NCBI RefSeq assembly: GCF_022811845.1
Contig: NZ_CP064266.1
Location: 2,232,001-2,296,000 of the forward strand
Direction of reading: 5' to 3'
Origin: Bacillus pseudomycoides
GTDB taxonomy: Bacteria; Bacillota; Bacilli; Bacillales; Bacillaceae_G
Length of the DNA: 64,000 nucleotides
This document shows, in pieces, positions 7,692-14,863 of the stretch; the stretch's first letter is position 1; each line of letters begins with the position of its first letter. The position numbers and the translations under genes are program-made. The notes under the pieces were generated by a model. It saw nothing but the letters and a program-made list of their open reading frames with translations. It was not told where the DNA came from and did not search any database.

Positions 7692-8993
7692 TTAATGAGG
7701 TAAGAAAATCAACTGATAAGCAAACAAGATACCAAATACATATACAAGTGGATGAACAGCACGGAATTTTCCTTTTGCCATTTTCATAAGTGGGTATGAA
7801 ATGAATCCAAGTGCAATACCTGTTGCAATGCTTGATGTAAGTGGCATGCTTAAAATAACTAAGAATGCAGGGAATGCTTCGTCGAATGTATCCCAATCAA
7901 TGTGACGTACAGCACCCATCATTAGGCTACCAACAATAATTAATGATGGAGATGTAATTGCTGGAACACCAGAAACAGCACCTACTAGAGGGCTAAAGAA
8001 TGCAGAAACTCCAAACAATGCAGCGACTGTAATTGTTGTTAAACCAGTACGCCCACCAGCTGCTACACCAGCTGATGATTCAATATATGCCGTTGATGGT
8101 GTTGTTCCGAACATAGCTCCAATTGTTGCTGAGAAAGAATCAGATAAAAGAGCTCGTCCTGATTTTGGAAGTTTACCATCTTTCATAAATCCACCTTGCT
8201 GAGCAACACCAAGTAGTGTACCTGTTGTATCAAATAGCGTAACAAGGAAGAGGGAGAATACAACGCCGTATAATCCGTAATTAATAACATCAGAAACAGC
8301 TGTAATTGGGTTTGAAACGATGATCCCTTCTGGTAATCCAGGCATTGATGTAATGCCGTTTGAGAATGTTAACTGTCCTGTGAAATAAGCGATAATTCCT
8401 GTTAATAACATTCCGAAGAATAACGCACCGTTTACATTTAAAGACATAAGAATAAGTGTGATTCCAAGCCCAGCTAATGCTAGTAGTACCGGAGCAGAAT
8501 GAAGATCTCCAAGTCCAACTAAGTTAGATGGATGTTTTGTTACGATACCTGTCATACGTAAACCGATAAAGGCAATAAATAAGCCAATACCAGCAGTGAT
8601 TGCATGTTTTAAGTTTTCAGGAATAGCTTCCATTAATTTTGTTCGGAAAGAAGTTAATGATAACAACATTAAAATCATACCTGCCACAAATACAGCAGAA
8701 AATGCAATTGTAAATGTCATACCTTCATGCGCTTTTACAACAGAGTAAGAGAAATAAGCGTTAAGTCCCATACCTGGTGCGATTGCAATTGGTAAGTTTG
8801 TAAAGATTGCCATAAATAATGTTCCGACAACAGCTGCAATAATTGTCGCTGTAAATGCTTGTTCAAATGGAACACCTGCATCACCAAGGATGATAGGATT
8901 TACGACAATAATATATGCCATTGTTAAGAAGGTAATTATACCTGCCATAATTTCGGTTTTAATAGAAGTTTTATGTTTTGAAAGGTTAAACAT
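7692..8993 (-). CDS. AzgA-type purine permease (hypoxanthine/guanine)
   Basis: This 433-residue polytopic protein is an NCS2 permease of the AzgA branch: it opens with FNLSKHKTSIKTEIMAGIITF and contains GMGLNAYFSY and SSAGVAAGGRTGLT, as in Bacillus PbuG and PbuO. It would import hypoxanthine and guanine by proton symport for salvage. Length matches PbuG (about 440 residues). The start follows AAAGGAT. Upstream are a clear promoter and a PurBox-like inverted repeat, which fits purine repression of a salvage permease. PbuG and PbuO cannot be separated from sequence reading alone. Confidence 0.9.
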   Translation of the reverse strand: MFNLSKHKTSIKTEIMAGIITFLTMAYIIVVNPIILGDAGVPFEQAFTATIIAAVVGTLFMAIFTNLPIAIAPGMGLNAYFSYSVVKAHEGMTFTIAFSAVFVAGMILMLLSLTSFRTKLMEAIPENLKHAITAGIGLFIAFIGLRMTGIVTKHPSNLVGLGDLHSAPVLLALAGLGITLILMSLNVNGALFFGMLLTGIIAYFTGQLTFSNGITSMPGLPEGIIVSNPITAVSDVINYGLYGVVFSLFLVTLFDTTGTLLGVAQQGGFMKDGKLPKSGRALLSDSFSATIGAMFGTTPSTAYIESSAGVAAGGRTGLTTITVAALFGVSAFFSPLVGAVSGVPAITSPSLIIVGSLMMGAVRHIDWDTFDEAFPAFLVILSMPLTSSIATGIALGFISYPLMKMAKGKFRAVHPLVYVFGILFAYQLIFLPH

Positions 8994-9010
8994 ATAAACA
9001 TCCTTTCTGT

Positions 9011-9055
9011 TTACGAATGATAATCACAACAGTTATATATAATATTCGTTTTTAA
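9011..9055 (-). promoter_or_regulatory. PurR operator-like inverted repeat (PurBoxes)
   Basis: Read on the minus strand, AAAACGAATATT and ATTATCATTCGTAA are inverted CGAA/TTCG boxes with AT-rich flanks, the layout of a paired PurBox. The upstream box overlaps the -10 element of the purine permease promoter, so bound PurR would block RNA polymerase. The match is good but not to the full consensus (CCGAAC is reduced to CGAAT). Confidence 0.5.
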
Positions 9056-9067
9056 AACGTTTTGCAA
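9039..9067 (-). promoter_or_regulatory. sigma-A promoter of the purine permease
   Basis: On the minus strand TTGCAA (9067-9062), a 17-bp spacer and TATTAT (9044-9039) form a good sigma-A promoter about 45 bp upstream of the start codon. Confidence 0.65.
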
Positions 9068-9131
9068 GAGTTTTGCAAAAAAAAATGATAACAGTTCATA
9101 TTTTATGTCTTAATTTCGAATGTTAATCAAG

Positions 9132-9177
9132 AAAAAGTACTGATGCTTCGGTTTTTTACGCATAAGTACTTTTTTTA
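9132..9177. terminator. stem-loop in the leader between divergent genes
   Basis: AAAAAGTACT-GATGC pairs with GCAT-AAGTACTTTTTTT. The stem is flanked by A and T runs, so it reads as an intrinsic terminator on both strands. It lies between two divergent genes, about 40 bp before the SDR start, where no upstream + strand gene needs a terminator. It may attenuate the SDR transcript or end a short unannotated RNA. Confidence 0.55.
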
Positions 9178-9218
9178 ATTGTGTATATCATAAGAAAGAG
9201 AAATAAGAAGGAGCTGGA

Positions 9219-10091
9219 ATGTGTATGCCTGAGCAAAAAAAGTTTTTAACATTACCACCACAACATCAAAATAAACAACCGGGGATTGAAGCGCTTATGA
9301 ATCCTCTCCCGGAGTACGAAGATCCTCATTATCGGGGTAGTGAAAAGTTAAAAGGGAAAAATGTGCTTATTACAGGGGGAGATAGCGGAATTGGAAGAGC
9401 GGCATCTATTGTCTTTGCAAAAGAAGGGGCAAATGTTGCGATTGCTTACTTAGATGAAACTGAAGATGCAAATGAAACAAAAAGAATCATTGAGAAGCAA
9501 GGAGTGAAATGCATATTACTCCCAGGAGATTTAAGCGATGAACAACATTGTCAGCAAGTTGTAAAGGAAGCAGCTTCGAAACTAGATGGTCTGAATATTG
9601 TTGTGAATAATGTTGCACAACAATACCCGCAGCAAAGTTTGGAATACATTACAGCGCAGCAATTGGAAAAAACATTTCGTGTTAACATTTTTTCTTATTT
9701 TCACGTTACAAAAGCTGCACTCGCATATTTAAAGGATGGAGATGTAATTATAAATACGGCTTCTATCGTTGCGTATGAAGGAAATGAGCAACTCATTGAT
9801 TATTCTGCAACAAAAGGAGCGATCGTTGCTTTTACTCGTTCACTTGCAAAATCGTTAGTTCAAAAAGGGATTCGCGTAAATGGTGTTGCACCAGGACCGA
9901 TTTGGACACCACTTATTCCATCAAGTTTTGATAAGAAGAAGGTATCTGAATTTGGAAGTAATGTTCCGATGAAGAGACCAGGGCAACCATATGAATTAGC
10001 ACCTGCATATGTATATTTAGCTTCAAGAGATTCAACATACGTATCGGGACAGATTATTCATGTAAATGGTGGTGTGATTGTGAATGGATAA
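9219..10091 (+). CDS. SDR family oxidoreductase (YhdF/YdaD-like)
   Basis: This 290-residue short-chain dehydrogenase has a 45-residue N-terminal extension typical of the general-stress SDR group (YhdF, YdaD). The NAD(P)-binding motif TGGDSGIGRA is near residues 52-61, NNVAQQ takes the NNAG position, and YSATKGA carries the catalytic Tyr and Lys. C-terminal VNGGV is also typical. Substrate unknown. AAGGAG precedes ATG 9219 by 5 bp; ATG 9225 is an alternative start. Confidence 0.9.
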   Translation: MCMPEQKKFLTLPPQHQNKQPGIEALMNPLPEYEDPHYRGSEKLKGKNVLITGGDSGIGRAASIVFAKEGANVAIAYLDETEDANETKRIIEKQGVKCILLPGDLSDEQHCQQVVKEAASKLDGLNIVVNNVAQQYPQQSLEYITAQQLEKTFRVNIFSYFHVTKAALAYLKDGDVIINTASIVAYEGNEQLIDYSATKGAIVAFTRSLAKSLVQKGIRVNGVAPGPIWTPLIPSSFDKKKVSEFGSNVPMKRPGQPYELAPAYVYLASRDSTYVSGQIIHVNGGVIVNG

Positions 10092-10210
10092 AAAGAAGAG
10101 GGAAGGAGCTTTGTATTTTCATTCATAAGAATAGAAGTCATAGTAAAAGCTAACATTATGCCATCATATATTATGGTCAACTTTAAAGGGGAATGCTTGG
10201 GGGGATATGA

Positions 10211-10972
10211 ATGAAAAAAGTATGTATCGTTGTAATACTCTTTTTCTGTCTACCAATGAGCACTTTTGCTAGTGCAGACCATTTAATACTAATTAACCTT
10301 ACGACAAATCAATTATCTTTTTTTGAAAATGGAAATTATATAAGAACCTTCCCTGTTACAACTGGAAAGCGTCAAACACCGACTCCTGAAGGGACATTTT
10401 GTATCATTAATAAATATAAAAACAAAGAATACCATCGTAAGAAAATTCCAGGCGGTGCACCGAATAATCCGCTTGGAACAAGATGGCTCGGTTTAAATGA
10501 AAAAGAATATGCAATTCATGGTACAAATCGAGAAGGAACCATTGGAAGAAGAGAATCTAATGGTTGTATTCGTATGCATGATCGCGATATACAATGGTTA
10601 TATGACCGTGTATCATTACAAACAAAAGTAATTATTTCGCAGTTTTATACATCTCCTGAATACGCAGCACATAAGCTTGGATATCGTGTTACAAGCTGGA
10701 ATGGTCGCATAATAGAAGAAGAACAAATTGGAACTTTAACACTTGTGGATCGTATGAATATATATTGGCAAGAACCAAATGGTCAATTTACGAAAGTAAA
10801 AACGATATTACCGAATGAACGATATGACGTTTATTCTCGAGGGAAAAATGCTAGCTATTATATAGGAAATAATTTGTATATTATGGATGAAACAGGTGAG
10901 AAAGTTCGTTATGAGCAAGTTCCTTATTCCGTTTTAAGTAATATTTATAAACGGAAATATAATGTGCAGTAA
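10211..10972 (+). CDS. L,D-transpeptidase (YkuD domain), exported
   Basis: This 253-residue protein has a signal peptide (residues 1-20, ending in TFASA) and a YkuD catalytic domain. His103 in IHGTN and Cys119 in SNGCIRMH form the family's HxGT...SxGCIRM active site. Such enzymes make 3-3 crosslinks in peptidoglycan; in Bacillus several act on the spore cortex or on the cell wall. The C-terminal 100 residues form an additional beta-rich domain with no motif I recognise. ATG 10211 follows TTGGGGGG. It is monocistronic. Confidence 0.92.
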   Translation: MKKVCIVVILFFCLPMSTFASADHLILINLTTNQLSFFENGNYIRTFPVTTGKRQTPTPEGTFCIINKYKNKEYHRKKIPGGAPNNPLGTRWLGLNEKEYAIHGTNREGTIGRRESNGCIRMHDRDIQWLYDRVSLQTKVIISQFYTSPEYAAHKLGYRVTSWNGRIIEEEQIGTLTLVDRMNIYWQEPNGQFTKVKTILPNERYDVYSRGKNASYYIGNNLYIMDETGEKVRYEQVPYSVLSNIYKRKYNVQ

Positions 10973-10980
10973 AAGTTATT

Positions 10981-11004
10981 GTAAATAGGCGATAGCTTAT
11001 TTAC
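10981..11004 (+). terminator. weak stem-loop after the L,D-transpeptidase gene
   Basis: GTAAATA and TATTTAC form a short stem about 10 bp after the stop, without a strong T tract. It is only a weak terminator candidate. Confidence 0.35.
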
Positions 11005-11037
11005 TGTATAAATAAAAGGTGGAAGACCTTTCTTTTG

Positions 11038-11128
11038 AGGTGGGAGAGAGGATCCGTCGGTGGCTAGAAGCGGTCAGAACCTTTTGTCGCCCCATGCCAT
11101 GTTCAAACAAAGAGAGAAAATGAGGAAG
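11038..11128 (+). repeat. dispersed about 90-bp repeat, copy 1
   Basis: GAGGTGGGAGAGAG, TAGAAGCGGTCAGA, GCCCCATGCCA and AAACAAA occur here in the same order and spacing as on the opposite strand at 59194-59284. Matching blocks are separated by substituted stretches of similar length, the pattern of two diverged copies of one element. No ORF or transposase is present. It may belong to the B. cereus-group bcr repeats, but I cannot assign a family without a search. Confidence 0.75.
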
Positions 11129-11130
11129 AT

Positions 11131-11172
11131 AGGTGGGGGATGAAGAATCCCCCACTGATTAAGGTTTCACTT
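11131..11172 (+). repeat. short hairpin repeat (CCCCCACTGATT type), copy 1
   Basis: GGTGGGGGAT...ATCCCCCACT forms a GC-rich hairpin followed by GATT, three bases and TTTCACTTTATA. A close relative lies at 54558-54602 on the same strand. It is directly downstream of the 90-bp repeat, so the two may form one composite element. Confidence 0.65.
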
Positions 11173-11260
11173 TATATAACAATGTATAAATTAGCCTGCC
11201 CAATCGCAACTATTATGTTCTTGTGAATATAATACAGTACAGATGGGGGGCGAGCGTGTT

Positions 11261-11533
11261 ATGAGAAAAGGGAATAGCCAATTTGCATTTAAAATCTTTT
11301 TGTTAACGAATTGCTTATTTATTATTTATTTGTATGTCTCATTTATGTTTAGTCTTTACATTCCCTATATTGATTTATTACTTTTCGTAGGCTTTATTTG
11401 GTCCTTTGTTGAAGCGAGAGACGGAGAAGATGGGATATATCGCAGGGTAACGTTGTTTGGAACAGTTTTTATATTGATTGTTTATATAACGATAATGCAT
11501 GATGCATGGAAATATGGGGTTGTTATGATGTAG
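11261..11533 (+). CDS. small multi-helix membrane protein, unknown function
   Basis: A 90-residue protein with three hydrophobic stretches (about residues 9-27, 31-46 and 65-80) separated by an acidic, arginine-containing loop (EARDGEDGIYRR). The GGGGG ribosome site is about 10 bp before ATG 11261; GTG 11258 and ATG 11243 are in-frame alternatives, the last overlapping the ribosome site. It is monocistronic and followed by a perfect 10-bp hairpin. I do not recognise the family. Confidence 0.68.
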   Translation: MRKGNSQFAFKIFLLTNCLFIIYLYVSFMFSLYIPYIDLLLFVGFIWSFVEARDGEDGIYRRVTLFGTVFILIVYITIMHDAWKYGVVMM

Positions 11534-11567
11534 AAGCATATCTTTAACAGTATGCTTCTATGTCTTT
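11531..11567 (+). terminator. hairpin after the small membrane gene
   Basis: TAGAAGCATA and TATGCTTCTA form a perfect 10-bp stem that begins in the stop codon, followed by a weak TGTCTTT tract. Confidence 0.6.
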
Positions 11568-11631
11568 AAGTATTGGCAGGGAAGCGATTGTTCCATAATT
11601 TGTATAAGTTATAGCCTACTATACATATTAA

Positions 11632-11667
11632 AGAAGAGAAAGCCCCCCATCTTAAAGGAAGATGGGG
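11632..11667 (-). terminator. terminator of the DUF1540 gene
   Basis: On the minus strand CCCCATCTT pairs with AAGATGGGG and is followed by a CTTTCTCTTC pyrimidine tract, about 10 bp after the stop of the DUF1540 gene. Confidence 0.75.
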
Positions 11668-11675
11668 ATCAGGTA

Positions 11676-11891
11676 TTAATATTTCGGTCGAAACGTTTGA
11701 CAGCATGTTTCAACGCTCGTTGTTGCAGAACTTTCAAGTGTTTCGCCTGTTAAGGCCGAATTTGTATAAGAGTTATTCCCTGACTGATCCGTATTTTGAT
11801 CATCAGGCTGAACAAAGATTGAGTTTGCTTGACAAAAATTCCCTTGTCCCCAAAATAAACAATTGGAAACAGAACAGCGTACCTCTGGCAT
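11676..11891 (-). CDS. DUF1540 domain protein, cysteine-rich
   Basis: A 71-residue protein whose first 30 residues match the DUF1540 pattern: VRCSVSNCLFWGQGNFCQA, with three regularly spaced cysteines, then an ANSIFV strand. The rest is Ser/Thr/Asn-rich and ends with ETCCQTF. DUF1540 proteins are small, common in spore-formers and may bind metal; function is unknown. A textbook AAGGAGG site precedes the ATG at 11891, which separates it from overlapping frames on the other strand. Confidence 0.85.
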   Translation of the reverse strand: MPEVRCSVSNCLFWGQGNFCQANSIFVQPDDQNTDQSGNNSYTNSALTGETLESSATTSVETCCQTFRPKY

Positions 11892-11963
11892 GAAATCCCC
11901 TCCTTATACATTAGTGTGGGATTTTACACGGCTTTCATGTATAGAAGGAGTTTCCTTTTCTTC

Positions 11964-12383
11964 TTATTTTTTGTTTTCTTTAAACCATTTTTCAAAAGCA
12001 TCTTTTGATTGCTCACCTTTAATACGATTTACTTCTTTTCCATCTTTGAAATGAATAATTGTTGGTGTTCCTTCAATTTTATAATCATCCCAAGCTTTTT
12101 CATCATTAAAAATATCAATCACTTTCATATCAATATTCATGTCTTTAGCCATTGGAACAACGATAGGTGAGACTTTCTCACAATAGTGACAACCTGTTTG
12201 ATAGAAGTAAACGGTTTGTTCTTTCTTTTCTTCGTTATTTTTACGAATGTCTGAAGAAGTAATTTTATTTGTGTAGTAATTTTTTTCTTTCTTTTCTTTC
12301 TTTTCACCTTCCATTTGTGTGACAGCGAAAATAGCTACAAATAAGACAATAATGATACCGCCGAAGATAAGCATTTTTTTCAT
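11964..12383 (-). CDS. membrane-anchored thioredoxin-like protein
   Basis: A 139-residue protein with an N-terminal membrane anchor (residues 4-22), a lysine-rich linker, and a thioredoxin fold with the active site CHYC (Cys65, Cys68) and the cis-Pro region EGTPT. The catalytic domain should face outside. Its start is 13 bp downstream of the BdbC-like gene on the same strand, so the two probably form an electron-transfer pair for disulfide formation in exported proteins: the thioredoxin oxidises substrates and BdbC reoxidises it with quinone. It is closest in kind to the BdbA/BdbD-type partners; which one is unclear. Confidence 0.88.
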   Translation of the reverse strand: MKKMLIFGGIIIVLFVAIFAVTQMEGEKKEKKEKNYYTNKITSSDIRKNNEEKKEQTVYFYQTGCHYCEKVSPIVVPMAKDMNIDMKVIDIFNDEKAWDDYKIEGTPTIIHFKDGKEVNRIKGEQSKDAFEKWFKENKK

Positions 12384-12395
12384 AATTTCATCTCC

Positions 12396-12815
12396 CTATT
12401 TATTTTTGATTACAATAAAGCTACAAATTGCAATCGTGATAAATCCGATAAGTGCTAAAAACGGGATTGTGACGAATCCAAACCAGTTTATGTATTCTCC
12501 CGTACAAGGTACACGTCCGCAAGCAGCTCCTGCTTCCGAGAATGCGGGAACTTTTTGAATCGCATAATGATAGAGCGAAATACAGGCACCGATACTTGCA
12601 ATTGGTAAAGAATATGCAGCAATGCGGTAGTCTTTTTTTACAAGTGCAATGCCAAGCCATAAAACAAATGGATACATAAAAATACGTTGATACCAACAAA
12701 GTACACAAGGCTCGAACTTCATGATCTCGGAAAAATATAAGCTTCCAAGTGTAGCGATAAAAGAAGCACCCCAGGCAGTAAACAATGCATATTCTCGTTT
12801 TGTTTCACGTTTCAT
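12396..12815 (-). CDS. bdbC: BdbC-like disulfide oxidoreductase (DsbB family)
   Basis: A 139-residue protein with four membrane helices. The two cysteine pairs of the DsbB/BdbC family are present: Cys37-x2-Cys40 in EPCVLCWYQR and Cys99/Cys104 in ACGRVPC. It passes electrons from a thiol oxidase to quinone. I chose ATG 12815 over the longer frame beginning at 12869, because AGAGAGGT precedes it and the first 18 residues of the long form do not look like the family. It forms an operon with the thioredoxin-like gene. Confidence 0.9.
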   Translation of the reverse strand: MKRETKREYALFTAWGASFIATLGSLYFSEIMKFEPCVLCWYQRIFMYPFVLWLGIALVKKDYRIAAYSLPIASIGACISLYHYAIQKVPAFSEAGAACGRVPCTGEYINWFGFVTIPFLALIGFITIAICSFIVIKNK

Positions 12816-12840
12816 GTTTTTACCTCTCTTATAATAGTTA

Positions 12841-12859
12841 CATACTAAATTATAGTATG
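12841..12859. promoter_or_regulatory. 19-bp palindrome over the bdbC promoter region
   Basis: CATACTAAATTATAGTATG is a palindrome with 7-bp arms around AATTA. On the minus strand it contains TATAAT, so it may overlap the -10 element of the bdbC operon. It could be an operator; the regulator is unknown. Confidence 0.4.
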
Positions 12860-12930
12860 AATCGGACAAGAAAATAAAGAGAAAAAATTTTTAATAAGAT
12901 AAGTTTTGTAAGTGGAAAAGTTGGAAATGA

Positions 12931-12959
12931 AAAAAACAAGGTGTATAAACCTTGTTTTT
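12931..12959 (-). terminator. terminator of the LCP gene
   Basis: AAAACAAGGT and AACCTTGTTTT flank GTATA, with a T run on the minus strand directly after the stop codon. Confidence 0.85.
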
Positions 12960-13857
12960 AAGGGCGATTTACGACTTTTGTGACATTAAAAAAGTTTTGA
13001 ATTGCTTCTTTATTTGTTTCTTGATTTATTTTTAAGACGGAACCAGCATGTTTGGTAAGAGCCGATTCATATGCTTTATCAATTGGAATTCGCATTGTTT
13101 CCATTTTATCAATGGGCTTAGACAAAATATTATTTCCAAGTGTAAATAGCGTTGGCATATCTAAATTTGTTGTTATATATGGAGAGAGCTCGTGTGCCAT
13201 GATTGGTAAACTGAGCACCCCATCTATAGAGTGAACTTTATCAGTAAGGGTTTGTTTTAATGCCCGGAGTACTTCTTGTTGCCGTTTCACCCGGCCAAAA
13301 TCACTTTCAGCATCATGACGAAAACGAGCATATTTTAATAAGTCTTTCCCGTGAAGAGCTTGTAAACCTGGTTGTAAAGGTAGTCTCATATCATCGATTA
13401 TTGTCTGTGTCACATTGACTTTGATTCCTTCAGGAGCAATCGTATCCACAATTTTCACAAATGCTTCAAAGTCAATTGTAACGTAATGAGACACGTTGAT
13501 TCCGAAATTATGTTGAATTGTCTGTCTTAACAATTCAGGGCCACCATAATAATAGGCAGCATTGATTTTATTATATTTTTTATCATAAGAAGGAATTTCT
13601 ACGTAACTATCCCGCATGATCGAAGCGAGCTTTGCTGTATTTTCTTTTTTATTGTACTGGGCGATCATAATTGTATCAGCACGAGCTTGTCGTTCGCCTC
13701 GTGAATCGCTGCCGATAATTAGGATATTCCATACGTCTTTTTCCTGTTTTACTCCTTGAAACGAATGGGGATTATTCGTTTTTTCACAGCTGATAAGCAA
13801 TATAATCATGCAAAGAAATACGGATAAGGGTTTATGCAAATGATCACGTCCATCCAC
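12958..13857 (-). CDS. LytR-CpsA-Psr (LCP) family protein with a lipobox
   Basis: This 299-residue protein has the LCP catalytic domain: NILIIGSDSRGERQARADT with the conserved Asp/Arg, SIMRDSYVEIP, and the late motif KYARFRHDAESDFGRVKRQQEV. LCP enzymes transfer wall polymers from undecaprenyl phosphate to peptidoglycan. Most have an N-terminal membrane helix; here the short hydrophobic segment ends in LISC, a lipobox, suggesting a lipoprotein. The frame opens at GTG 13857 with only a weak ribosome site; an internal TTG near 13839 is possible. Several LCP paralogues exist in this group, and another lies at 37145. Confidence 0.9.
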   Translation of the reverse strand: MDGRDHLHKPLSVFLCMIILLISCEKTNNPHSFQGVKQEKDVWNILIIGSDSRGERQARADTIMIAQYNKKENTAKLASIMRDSYVEIPSYDKKYNKINAAYYYGGPELLRQTIQHNFGINVSHYVTIDFEAFVKIVDTIAPEGIKVNVTQTIIDDMRLPLQPGLQALHGKDLLKYARFRHDAESDFGRVKRQQEVLRALKQTLTDKVHSIDGVLSLPIMAHELSPYITTNLDMPTLFTLGNNILSKPIDKMETMRIPIDKAYESALTKHAGSVLKINQETNKEAIQNFFNVTKVVNRP

Positions 13858-13899
13858 TATTGATATATGTATTATGAGTAAAAATATGGAAAAATATTC

Positions 13900-13934
13900 A
13901 AAAAGCGCTATTCTCGGGAGGGAGAATAGCGCTT
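13900..13934 (-). terminator. terminator of the yhdB-like gene
   Basis: AGCGCTATTCTC (13904-13915) pairs with GAGAATAGCGCT (13922-13933), followed on the minus strand by TTTTTG. It ends the transcript of the gene at 13938-14186. Confidence 0.88.
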
Positions 13935-13937
13935 CAT

Positions 13938-14186
13938 TTACATTTGCACTTGGTCTATTTCTTCTATATGTGACTTTTGTGAAGCATGATCGATATATTG
14001 AAATAGAAGTTGTAGCTGTTTATCTACTTCTTGTAGTTCTTTTCCATATTTGTAAGCATGTAAAAAATGCTCGATTCGTTTAGAAAATAATTGATCATCA
14101 GTTTGCACCATTAAAACAAGCAACTTATCCCAATTACAACAATACGTGTAATAGAGAGCTTTATCGTAGTCGTTATAGGTATGCAT
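13938..14186 (-). CDS. yhdB: YhdB-like protein, unknown function
   Basis: An 82-residue soluble protein. The segment YDKALYYTYCCNWDKLLVLM followed by SKRIEHFLHAYKYG strongly resembles the small Bacillus YhdB family. An AAGGAGGG ribosome site precedes the start, and a strong terminator follows the stop. The overlapping + strand frame at 13874-14083 is a shadow. Function is not known. Confidence 0.82.
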   Translation of the reverse strand: MHTYNDYDKALYYTYCCNWDKLLVLMVQTDDQLFSKRIEHFLHAYKYGKELQEVDKQLQLLFQYIDHASQKSHIEEIDQVQM

Positions 14187-14247
14187 TGTGTACCCTCCTT
14201 ACTGAGGAGTTACATATAGTGTACGACAAGAGGGAGGAAATACACTT

Positions 14248-14280
14248 GAAAGAATTTGTTAAGGAAAATGTTGAGTGAAA
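14248..14280 (+). CDS. possible 10-codon micro-ORF
   Basis: TTG 14248 lies 8 bp after GAGGGAGGAAA and opens a frame encoding MKEFVKENVE before TGA. It sits between two minus-strand genes. It may be chance; the only support is the strong ribosome site. Confidence 0.15.
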
Positions 14281-14284
14281 AATA

Positions 14285-14309
14285 AAAAACGAGGAATTTC
14301 CTCGTTTTT
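14285..14309 (-). terminator. terminator of the PCYCGC lipoprotein gene
   Basis: AAAAACGAGGAA pairs with TTCCTCGTTTTT at the end of the minus-strand gene. Confidence 0.82.
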
Positions 14310-14805
14310 ACGATTTTGGCATTGGTGTCGGTGTTGGTTTTGCATAGCCTTCTTTATATTTATTATCAATGTAGTTTCGAATTTCAAGAGTGGATTTTCC
14401 TTTTTTCTTCATAGACGCAGATTCGACTGCAATTTCTAAACAGTTTACACATGTTGTTGCGTGAGAATCCCAAACAACTTCTCCATTTTTCTTAATTTCA
14501 CGAATAAAACAGTTTTTATTGTTTTTATGTCCTACACTTTCTCCACATCCACAGTAACAAGGTATCCAATTTAATAATTCGGCATTTTTTCCTGCAACTG
14601 TATAGATTTCTTTCATTTGTGGGTCTAGTTTGTCCAAAAACGTTGGTAGTGTGTCGATTCCTTTTGTTGTTTCTTGGATATCACCTTGCTGCGTATGAGA
14701 AGCATGTTCTTCTTTAGGTTCAGACGTTTCTTTCTTGTCAGCTGCGCCGCATCCAGAAAGCACGAGACTGCTTATTACAAGTAGAGAGAATAGATATTTT
14801 TTCAT
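14308..14805 (-). CDS. PCYCGC-motif lipoprotein
   Basis: A 165-residue lipoprotein: signal peptide ending in the lipobox LSGC, an acidic linker, then IPCYCGCGESVGH, the signature of the PCYCGC family, plus CF and CVNC further on. These cysteines suggest metal or haem binding, but no biochemical role is established to my knowledge. I chose ATG 14805 because AAAGGAG lies 9 bp away; ATG 14811 would leave only 2-3 bp. The C-terminus is a Pro/Thr tail (PTPTPMP). It shares the extracytoplasmic thiol theme of the nearby bdbC operon, but no operon link is visible. Confidence 0.88.
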   Translation of the reverse strand: MKKYLFSLLVISSLVLSGCGAADKKETSEPKEEHASHTQQGDIQETTKGIDTLPTFLDKLDPQMKEIYTVAGKNAELLNWIPCYCGCGESVGHKNNKNCFIREIKKNGEVVWDSHATTCVNCLEIAVESASMKKKGKSTLEIRNYIDNKYKEGYAKPTPTPMPKS

Positions 14806-14863
14806 CTGCATTTCTCCTTTGCTTTTGTGTTAGTAAAATTGTACCAAACCCTCTAATGATTTC

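Noticed and set aside
8994..9131. Guanine riboswitch before the purine permease
   Set aside because: The leader is too short after the mapped promoter, and the conserved purine-aptamer core is not present.
13874..14083. + strand frame of 69 codons with a hydrophobic stretch
   Set aside because: It overlaps the minus-strand yhdB-like gene and its terminator; yhdB has a strong ribosome site and a family match, while this frame has neither.
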